NCBI GenBank assembly: GCA_964035015.1
Contig: CAXIUP010000186.1
Location: forward strand, 62,001-126,000
Direction: 5' to 3'
Length of the DNA stretch: 64,000 nucleotides
From: Corallium rubrum
Lineage: Eukaryota > Cnidaria > Anthozoa > Scleralcyonacea > Coralliidae
Part shown: positions 55,260 through 64,000 of the stretch, piece by piece
Numbering within the stretch: the stretch's first letter is position 1
Layout: each line of letters starts with the position of its first letter
The notes under the pieces: model-generated
Seen by the model: the letters and a program-made list of their open reading frames with translations, nothing else
Databases searched by the model: none
What the model was told of the DNA's origin: nothing
Position numbers and translations under genes: made by a program

Positions 55260-56846
55260 TGACAATTTTTAGCACTAAAAATTAGAGTTAATGGACGATA
55301 CTGGCCGCACTAGTCCTAAGGGTATGAGCTACTCGTCATAAAAAAAACAGTTCTTTGTCTACACGACAATATAGCCCTAAACGGGACAACTGTCTAAACA
55401 AAGAATGACTCTGTCACAGACTTTCATTATTGCTTGCCAAACCCGTAGGCTACTACGCCCAGTATCGTTAATTATTCTTCAGATACTCTGTGACTGTTTG
55501 ATTCATGCACAAATAACAATGGTGCTATAGTAAAATATATTGGCATAAACCTTAGTAAAATTCATATTTCAATATCATTCCTACTTGGACCGCAAGCAGT
55601 AAAGACTGAAAAACCCACTCACCTCCCCAAAACATAAGCAATAGCCTTTTTCACCAATTGTTGGGCTACTTTTAATGATATTGTGTTATGTGATATTTTA
55701 ATATGGTTACTGTAATTACTGTATATGGTCTCTTAGCTTAATAAATAGGATGTTATACCTATATACTGGACGATTTAAACTAATTCTGCAACCTAAAGAT
55801 ATGCATGCAATCACCGGCGACTTGGAACTTTTGCAATCGTTCACGACCGTGCTTACCAGAACTGCTGCTCCTTGACGTTTATAGTTATGAACAATTAGAG
55901 ATGTGACGAAAGCAACAATGTTAGACGAAATGTTGTATCAATACATAAAAAATGTTAATGAATTAAATTGAATTATGAAATAAAAACGTAGTGTCTTAGG
56001 CAATTGCTCTAGTATGAGGTCGCAATTTTACCATAGACCTCACGTTTTCTCTACGGAATTTGGCAATCTGGCCTAGAGCCAATTTAACTTAAAAAATCGC
56101 TCTGATTTCTGCATACGAGTATATGTCCTGAGGCAGATCAAGGGTCCAACGCGGAGTATATGTCCTGCAGGGCAGACTAGGATCCAATTCCATTAAGTAT
56201 ATGTTCTAGTCGCCTTTCAGGATCCAGCTCAAATCCACGCGGTGAAAGTATATGTCTTGAGCAGATTAGGACCCAGCTAAAATCAGCATTTGTCTTAATC
56301 GCCTTTCTCAAGATCCAGCTTTCAATTACGAGTATCTGCCCTTGGAATCACTCAGGACCCAGCTCATCGCAGATAAACAAAAATATATAGAGAAATTACC
56401 CCACACTTCCATAACCCCACAAAACCATTGCCTTATTTACTGTGTCAGTATCAATCTTAGCAGTATTTGGTAGTTGAGGACATTAAATGACAATTTTTAG
56501 CACTAAAAATTAGAGTTAATGGACGATACTGGCCGTAAGCTATATGAGCTATTCGTCATAAAAAGCCAGTTCTTTGTCTACACGACAATATAGCCCTAAA
56601 TGGGACAACTGTCTAAACAAAGAAAGACTATCACAGACTTTCATTATTGCTTGCCAAACCCGTAGGCTACTACGCCCAGTATCGTTAATTATTCTTCAGA
56701 TACTCTCTGACTGTTTGATTCATTCGCAAATAACAATGGTGCTATAGTAAAATATATTGGCATAAACCCTAGTAAAATTCATATTTCAAGAACATTCCTA
56801 CTTGGACCGCAAGCAGTAAAGACTGAAAAATCCACCCAACTCCCCA
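55260..56846. mobile_element. 1.59-kb element with terminal direct repeats, copy 2
   Basis: Near-identical to 49072-50657: I count fewer than ten differences by eye over about 1.59 kb. The repeats are at 55260-55629 and 56488-56846. Its satellite flanks also match, so it arose by segmental duplication, not a second insertion. Confidence 0.85.
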
Positions 56847-57762
56847 ATATGTTTTTATTGTGCCAGTTTCTAGACTTTACTGGCGTTTATAAGTCGAATG
56901 AGGTTTTTAAAGAACGAGGCAATATGATATGTTTTTATTGTCGTAGTTTATACGCTTTATTCACGTTTATAAGTCGAATGAGGCTTTTAAAGAACGAGGC
57001 AATATTCTGTTTTTATTGTCGTAGTTTATACGCTTTATTCACGTTTATAAGTGGAATGAGGTTTTTAATGAACGAGGCAATATGATATGTTTTTATTGTC
57101 TTAGTTTATAGCTTTATTCACGTTTATAAGTGGAATGAGGTTTTTAAAGAACGAGGCAATATGATATGTTTTAATTGTGCCAGTTTCTAGACTTTATTGG
57201 CGTTTATAAGTCGAATGAGGTTTTTAAAGAACGAGGCAATATGATATGTTTTTATTGTCGTAGTTTACGCTTTATTCACGTTTATAAGTCGAATGAGGTT
57301 TTTAAAGAACGAGGCAATATTCTGTGTTTTTTGTCCTAGTTTATACGCTTTATTCACGTTTATGAGTCGAAAGAGGTTCTTATTGTCGTCATCTGCGCAT
57401 CTATAGTGTAATAACATAGAGTTCTTAGGCAATCAGATGATATGTTTTTATTGTCGTAGTTTAGACGGTTTATTCACGTTTATAAGTGGAATGAGGTTTT
57501 TGAAGAACGAGGCAATATTATAGGTTTGTATTGTCCCAGTTTATACCTTCATTCCCGTTTATAAGTGGAATGAGGTTTTTAAACGAGAGAATATGATATG
57601 TTTTTATTGTCGTAGTTTATACACTTTATTCACGTTTATAAGTTGAATGAGGTTTTTAAAGAACGAGGCAATATGATATGTTTTCATTGTCCCAGTTTAT
57701 CCGCTTTATTCGCGTTTATAAGTCGATTGAGGTTTTTGAAGGAGGCAATATTCTATGTTTTT
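56847..57762. repeat. 80-bp satellite array
   Basis: About eleven monomers, including one of the CGTCATCTG type near 57385, with several small deletions. It ends at CTATGTTTTT where unrelated DNA begins. Confidence 0.93.
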
Positions 57763-59150
57763 GCTGCCGAAGGCAGCACACTAATCTTGACATGGGTGTC
57801 CTATGTCTCGTGTCCAGACCTCTTTGCCGAGTTATGTATAGTCAACGGAATCGAGATTTTGAGAGTTTATTTATTTGTTGAGCATTTTATGACGTTTTGT
57901 GACGTAGGAAGTTTCTTCCTACAACTTACATCACATACGCCAGAAGGATTTGCTCTCACAAATTGCATGTATGTTTGAAGTTGCTAAACACCACGATGGC
58001 GATGGATTTTCCAAATTGGCAATGAATCGTTCTTGTTCTCTAACCTCTGAACACACTTATGAACTGTCTTACTATTTCGGTGGGGAGAGTTTATCTTGTC
58101 GAGGTAAGATATCAATTTCTACAACTGACAACTCTGTTTCTTTGTAGGAGATCTCAGTTGTTTTCTTCTATTTTTAGGTGTATATTGGTGTGGGTTCATT
58201 GTGTATTTGTGTTTGCACTTTGCACTGATCAGCATTCTGATCAGACGCTACTATCTGCGTGTGTGTATTTCGACTTATACAAATTCTACAAAATAATGTG
58301 ATGGGCTCAATGGTACATTGCTGTATAATTTTATTAAAGCTCTAGATTTGTCAAAACATATTCAGCACTTGGAATTGCATTGACAATTTTGCGACAGCAT
58401 CAGAGCAAGAGGTGTGATTATTTAATTGTGTGCATATCCTGTCAAAACCCTTGTTGTTTTCAATCTTATAATTAAAAAATATAGAAGAGATGTGTAAATA
58501 CTCTGGCTATTGTAATTAATATTACATTTTTGGACTTCCCAGTCTTCTTCGAAGGCAACTCTGTTGGCTCTTATGGTGAAGAGGTGAGAAAAAATTGGAG
58601 GGAGTGGGCAATCTTTGGTGGAGTGGGCAATCTCGTGTGGAGTGGGTAATCTTTGGTGGAGTGGGCAATCTTGGATGGGGTGGGCATCTTGCGTGGAGTG
58701 GGCAATCTTGGGTGGAGTGGCAATCTTGTGTGGAGTCGGCAATCTCGGGTGGAGTGGGTAATCTTGGGTGGAGTGGGCAATCTTGGGTGGAGTGGGCAAT
58801 CTTGTGTGGAGTGGGCAATCTTGTGTGGAGTGGGCAATCTTGTGTGGAGTGGGCAATCTTGTGTGGAGTGGGCAATCTTGTGTGGAGTGGGCAATTAGGG
58901 GTGGAGTCGGCAATCTCGAGTGGAGTGGGTAATATCGGGTGGAGTGGGCAATCTTGGGTGGAGTGAGAAATCTTGGGTGGAGTGGGCAATCTTGGGTGGT
59001 GTGGGTAATCTTGGGTGGTGTGGGTAATCTTGGGTGGAGTGGGCAAGAGGGGTGTCACATTGGTCATGGACTGCAGATATTTGCCTGTGGAGTAGGCTAA
59101 GGTTTCTGTCCCTTTCGAGGCAGCACTTCACTTGCGGTAGTAACTTCTAG
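57763..59150. mobile_element. 1.39-kb insertion of unknown type in satellite
   Basis: Starts with the palindrome GCTGCCGAAGGCAGC and ends GTAACTTCTAG, with satellite on both sides. No clear inverted repeats or target duplication were found. Its right half is an 18-bp minisatellite. A short ORF fused to satellite at the left end has no recognisable domain. Confidence 0.5.
58597..59046. repeat. 18-bp minisatellite, about 25 copies
   Basis: Unit GTGGAGTGGGCAATCTTG with scattered variants (GGTAATC, GTCGGC). Because 18 is divisible by three, it produces long artificial ORFs in several frames on both strands. Confidence 0.97.
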
Positions 59151-59647
59151 TTATTGTCGTAGTTTATACGCTTCATTCACGTTTATACGTGGAATGAGGT
59201 TTTTGAAGAACGAAGCAATATATGTTTTTATTGTCCCAGTTTATCCGCTCTATTCGCGTTTATAAGTCGATTGAGGTTTCTAAAGAACGAGGCAATATTC
59301 TGTTTTTATTGTCCTATTTTATGCGCTTTATTCACGTTTATAAGTCGAAAGAGGTTCTTATTGTCGTCATCTGTGCATCTATACTGTAATAACATATACT
59401 TCTTAGGCAATCAGATGATATGTTTTTATTGTCCTAGTTTATACGCTTCATTCACGTTTATAAGTTGAATGAGGTTTTTGAAGAACGAGGCAATATTATA
59501 GGTTTGTATTGTGCCAGTTTCTAGACTTTATTGGCGTTTATAAGTCGATTGATGTTTTTTAAAGAACGAGGCAATATGATATGTTTTTATTGTGTTAGTT
59601 TATAGGCTTCATTCACGTTTATAAGTGGAATGAGGTTTTTGAAGAAT
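59151..59647. repeat. Last visible block of 80-bp satellite
   Basis: About six monomers, ending abruptly at TTTTTGAAGAA, after which no satellite is seen to the end of the window. Confidence 0.92.
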
Positions 59648-60011
59648 ATGCTTGCCTAAACTGGACAAAATTATGAACATGTAAATATCAAGTCCATTAG
59701 CGAAATACCAAGTCCATTTTGGTCAATATCACTTTCATTTGGCAAATTCGATGTTCAAATGCTCAACTATTCCAAGTTGAAGTTGAGATTTCAAAGTCCA
59801 ACTAGAAATTTGGAAATCGAATTAAAACTTCGATGTCGAATTGAAATTTCGAAGTCCGGGTAAAATTTTTCAAAGTGGAATTGAATTCCTGTGGTGCACA
59901 CGCATATTCGAAGTCGAACATGATAATTTTGTTATAATTTATGCTATAATTTATTTAATTATTTAACCGCCATTGCGCCATGAATGTAGTTCGCTCCATG
60001 TTAATTCAAGC
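59648..60011. other. Diverged short repeats upstream of HECT gene
   Basis: Imperfect repeats of CGAAGTCSAATTGAAATTT at 59755-59900 suggest the end region of another element that extends beyond the window. No gene was seen. Confidence 0.45.
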
Positions 60012-63000
60012 ATGGCTCGTCAAACAGCTCCCGGTATGCCTGATTTGCAAAATTTAGTACGGAATATAGTGTCTGATATCGTTACTGATGAAAACAGCAG
60101 AAGTGAAACAAGAAAAAGTACTAATTTGCAGCCCTCAAGCACCGCAGATTATAGTAATGTAACTCAAGAGCTCAACGCAAGATTTGGCGTACCTCGACAG
60201 ATATACAATCCACGTCAAAATTATGGCCAACCTCCAGCCCCCAGATTCATAAGTCGCCAAACGATCCAAACTTGAAAAAACAAAAAGTAACCAGAGAGCT
60301 ACAAGGACGGTGACTAACAATGACTTTTACATGAAAAATGTATTTCTACTGCCCTCACCTTCGTGGACGGTGGTGCCACGAAGAGACACAAAGAACTATC
60401 TCCAGTCACATGGCCTTGTAGTTGATGCTTACGAGATAGATAAGAAATGGAACCAGGAAGAACTGATCACAAGATTCAATGATCTTTTTAAAGAAATGCG
60501 AGAGAAAGAAAACCAGTCATTTGTCAAGTAAGTGCAGGGTAACAGCCACTAACAGGCCCTTTTGTTTTCGTGATATGCGATCAACTACGAAAGAATACGT
60601 TCAAGTAAGCCCATTTTTGCCAAAAAATATATATAAGATTATATGTGTTGGACTTTTCGTTAAAATTCTGCAAAGGTTTTACTTTCACAAATGCTAATGA
60701 CCGTGATGTCATTTAAGGGGGGGGGCAACCCACGGGGAAATTGACTTTTTGGAGAAAAAAAATATGTCAAATTCTCCTCAGTAGAATAGCCTTGTTGGTC
60801 AAAATACCCCTCCCTAAGTTCTAAAATATAGTATTAAGATCATTTTATGTGTCAAAAATCCCATCCCTCGAGCTTGTCAAGGAAGTCAAATTTCCCTGTG
60901 TTGGGATATGTTGATCAGTCAATACCTGGGGCTTAACATTGATAGGTGCATTATTAACTTCTAAATCCTGGTGCAGTTTACTATTTAACAAAAAGCAAGA
61001 AAAACATCCAATTCCGTAAATGATGTCACAGTCATTAGCATTTGTGAAAGTAAAACCTTTGTAGAACATTAACAAAGGGCTAAAAACAAAATATTTTGGC
61101 AAATATTGCATTTGGGGTCATAGGCCCCCAGTGCACCTGAAAATTGTAAAATGTTGGCAGTTCATTGAAATTTTCTTGACCCCCCTATAAAAGGATGTAA
61201 AACTTTGTTTGCTCCCCCGCCCCCCCCCCCCCTCCATTTGCCAATCCCCCTCTCCATAAATAATGACCACTCCCTAATATTGTTAAAAGTTAAAGTATAA
61301 AACAATGTTTTAGGTTTTAATTTGTCAAGCCAGCCGGAACAAAGATAACAAATATAAACCTGCCACCTGGACAACAGATAAATGCTCGGATCTTGAAACA
61401 TATAACTGGAAACGGGCCAGTCTATATCCGAGCATTGGAAAAGCTTCCCTGTGAGGTTGGTACTGTATATATATATAAACTTCGGACATTGAAGTACTTG
61501 TAATAAGTCAGAAGGTAGATCTGAATAGGGAGGGTGGGAAGCCTGCAACACCACTAAGGTAAATTATTAAACTTGATATTTTGCTTACTGATTTTAAAAT
61601 CATAAAGCAATATAATTATATTTTTAAGCTATATAATTACGTATCAGTCAATTCTGAGGGTAACCTTCCCCATGCCCCCCCCCCCCCAACACTATTGGGC
61701 ATTTGGGGCTTGTACCAATATGGAAATGTTGATGTTTTATTTTACGGCCAATTCAGACTAGGCACACTGCTCTGGCATGGGCACTAATGTGAACAGAACG
61801 TTTTCACTGTGCACGTACCCAAGTGCTCTGGCACGGGCACCGTAAGTAAGCATAGTATCTGATCACTGTACTTGGGTTATAATCCAGAGCACCACAAATC
61901 TGAGGTGCATTTAGTGCCGATGCCTGACAACTGTACCAGGGCACCCAACAGAAGTTTGATAAATTCTTCAAAAATGTTGCCCTGTGATGGGAATCAAACA
62001 TAGATGAAAATGCCCCACGGTGGGGCCAAAAATCTGTGATCAACAGCCTGTTCAGACTGGGGGCAGCAGGGGGTGGACACAAATGGATTTGACTGATACA
62101 TTAGCGGCATTAGCGGTACATGGTGAGTATTTCTTGTACATTTTGCTTTAATATTGTATTTTTGCAGCTCAGATGTGTGTGTTATTGGGGTTTTTTTGGG
62201 GGTTTTTTTTGGGTTTTTTTTTTGGGGGGGGACCGGGTTGGGGTTGGCAGGCGTTAGAGGGCTTATGTATACAAGTTTACAAATTATTTATTACTTGGGC
62301 TACCTATGGGGGGGGGGGGGGGGCACAAAATGGCATTATTGCATCATCCCATCAGGGCCATCAGGGCATCTTGTTATAATATATATTTGTTTTCTTTCAC
62401 AGATTAAAACAGGTGATGAAGAAAACAATGGTTGTGAAATAACAAAATGGATCAAGCAAGGTTAGGAATCCCCAATTTGCGCATTCTTTCAGTCAGAAAG
62501 TTGGAAAAGACTTCTGAATGGGTTTCATGTTTTAACTAACTTTATTTAACAGAATCACCTAGTCAACTGGAACTTTCTGAAGATTCTCAAACATTACCAG
62601 TGTTTCAACATGCCACTGATTTACCTGTGTCTCAACATGCCAGTGATGCTACTGATTTACCTGTCTCAACATGCCACCAATTCACTGGTAGTACATGTAT
62701 GTTCACCAGATTCAATTGATGCAACTGAAGACAAATGCAATAACATGGTAAAGGTTCTGCAAGATATCTTTCCTGGAAAGCAGTACACTGAGCTGTTTTT
62801 AGTTGCTTCTGAGTCCTTCACCTTGCAGCAAGCCACAGATTCTTTGTTGGATAATAATAACCAGAGTATAATAGAAAATGGAGGTAAAATACTTATATGT
62901 GATCAGGTTGCAGCAATTGAGCATGCAGAGCTTAAGCAACAATGTACCTAGGAAGAGGGAAAGTATTTAAATTTAGTATTTTGTTATGTACGGTATTATT

Positions 63001-63991
63001 GGATATTTATGCACAGGTCAGAAAAGGTTACATGTTATAGTCACTTGTTAGTTTAACTGAGCATGTACACTCTGAGTTCTAGACAGGACTTGAACGTGTA
63101 ACCTTCTAGCATTCAGGTTGGACGGTATGGTGTTAGTATGTACAAGTGACACAGCTTGCACAGCAATATTTACTTCACAAGGTTGAACATTTACTTGGTA
63201 TAATAATTATTGGAAATATTTTCTTTGTGTTCTTTTCAGATTCAGATTCAGAAAACATCTGGGAGCTACCACTTTCTGCTACAAAATATCGAAAACTTGG
63301 TGCTGTTGACTCATTGAAGAAATTTGTCAATGAAGTTGTTATGCGGAATGGGGAACAAGAATTTCTGTACATTACAAGAGAACAAAGTATTATCAGCCAA
63401 GTTATCCAAAAGTACAAGGATCCAATGTTTGACATAAGGAACCCACTGCATGTTCAGTTTAGAAGCTCTGGTACCAGTGAACTTGGGGTAGATGCAGGTG
63501 GTCCAACTACAGAATACTTTTACAATTTGATGAAGGAGTTAGAGAGAGGCAATTTCTATGGAATACAGCTGTTTGAAGGAGGGCCTGGCCACAGGGTTCC
63601 AAGGTTTGATTATGACCTGGTGTCTGGCGACATGATGAAATTAGTTGGTCGGATGATTCTGCATTCCATCCTGAACAACTGTAGGGGGTTGAGTGGACTT
63701 TCACCTGCAGTAATTACCTATGTAGTAAGTGGTACCAGAGACACAGTTTTGGAGAAATTGGATATTCATGGTGTACCAGATCCATGCCTTAGAGAAAGCC
63801 TAAAAGAGGTACAGTGCTCTACAACATGTGTCAATTTTGCAACTGCTTATTTAGAACAATACAATTCAGCAACAAGAAACACACACCCGTCAGCAACTGG
63901 TAAATGTTTGTTACTCCTATTTAGCAATATGCCATATCACACTCTAAAACCCAAGAAGAGAAAGTGTCCACAAGTACCCATGGTACACTAG
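60012..63991 (+). pseudogene. CUE plus HECT ubiquitin-ligase-like gene, partial and probably frameshifted
   Basis: Exon-like blocks are 60012-60255 (ATG at 60012, low complexity), about 60264-60530 (NDFYMKNVFLLPSPSWTVV), 61321-61454 (GTKITNINLPPGQQINARIL), 62403-62460, 62553-62883 and 63240-63808. Frame jumps without splice sites near 60255 and 62690 suggest indels. Residues from 62700-62880 resemble a CUE ubiquitin-binding domain (VKVLQDIFPGKQYTELFL...QQATDSLLD). The last exon resembles a HECT N-lobe (VQFRSSGTSELGVDAGGPTTEYFYNLM, then VGRMILHSILNNCRG). The catalytic cysteine would lie beyond the window. A HECT protein passes ubiquitin from E2 to substrate. Joins are partly unresolved. Confidence 0.65.
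60700..62402. other. Introns of HECT-like gene, homopolymer-rich
   Basis: Contains G or C runs at 60718-60725, 61217-61232, 61673-61688 and 62190-62325 and one exon-like block (61321-61454). An inverted pair GCTCTGGCAYGGGCAC lies near 61770 and 61830. No other gene was seen. Confidence 0.5.
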
Positions 63992-64000
63992 TACAGTACC

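Noticed and set aside
49072-56846. Two independent insertions of the 1.59-kb element
   Set aside because: Flanking satellite is also duplicated and the copies are almost identical, so segmental duplication explains the second copy.
58422-59131. Long ORFs of PTPHKIAHSTQD-type repeats on the minus strand and WSGQSCVEWAIL-type on the plus strand
   Set aside because: Translation of an 18-bp minisatellite in several frames on both strands; an artefact of a unit divisible by three.
1-59647. CRISPR-like array
   Set aside because: The repeats are contiguous 80-bp monomers without constant repeats and unique spacers, and the gene structure is eukaryotic.

Overview
The window looks like genomic DNA of a metazoan, most likely an anthozoan cnidarian (coral or sea anemone). 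That call is inferred from the mix of element families: a BEL/Pao retroelement, Penelope-like elements with GIY-YIG endonuclease and hammerhead-like tails, animal-type CMC, Kolobok and IS3-like DNA transposons, and a CUE-HECT protein. It was not tested by search. Genes have GT-AG introns, the DNA is AT-rich, and I see no single-copy housekeeping gene. Nearly everything is repeat or mobile element.

Host layer: a satellite of 80-bp monomers runs from base 1 to about 59,650. It is cut into pieces at 1-4381, 18504-18932, 40530-41489, 42988-49071, 50658-55259, 56847-57762 and 59151-59647. Higher-order repeats are visible at about 1.2 kb (left array), about 2.0-2.1 kb, and 6.2-6.7 kb (right array). 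The largest unit includes a 1.59-kb non-satellite element with terminal direct repeats, so that element was amplified together with the satellite.

Insertion layer 1 (4382-18499): a decayed BEL/Pao LTR retrotransposon on the minus strand, with 4-bp target duplication CTAT, gag, split protease, RT-RNase H and integrase. Its protease region is split by an 8.4-kb Mutator-type (MULE-like) transposon (8357-16748) with 9-bp duplication GTCGACGAT. The MULE carries an intact three-exon HMG-like/C2H2 gene and an intact two-exon SWIM zinc-finger gene, but no recognisable DDE core. Inside it sit a Kolobok-like TTAA element (10127-12837) and a small hAT-like element (13345-14237, 5-bp duplication CCTAA).

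Insertion layer 2 (18933-40529): a 21.6-kb CMC (EnSpm/CACTA-like) transposon with CCCAGTGGGC ends and CAACGTTG subterminal repeats. It encodes a frameshifted transposase and a six-exon companion gene resembling DUF4806 proteins, whose phases all match. Nested in it are a TA-flanked MITE, two Penelope-like elements with inverted tails and hammerhead-like motifs, a tandem tRNA-derived SINE cluster, and a 5.2-kb terminal-inverted-repeat transposon (30483-35664, 6-bp duplication CACCAC). That last element holds a four-exon IS3/integrase-like transposase and, converging on it, an intact two-exon alpha-kinase gene. A transposon carrying an atypical protein kinase is the most interesting object in the window.

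Right side: a LINE with a 5' inversion (41490-42987), a 1.39-kb insertion containing an 18-bp minisatellite (57763-59150), and from about 59,650 onward different DNA holding a CUE plus HECT ubiquitin-ligase-like gene. That gene appears frameshifted and runs off the window.
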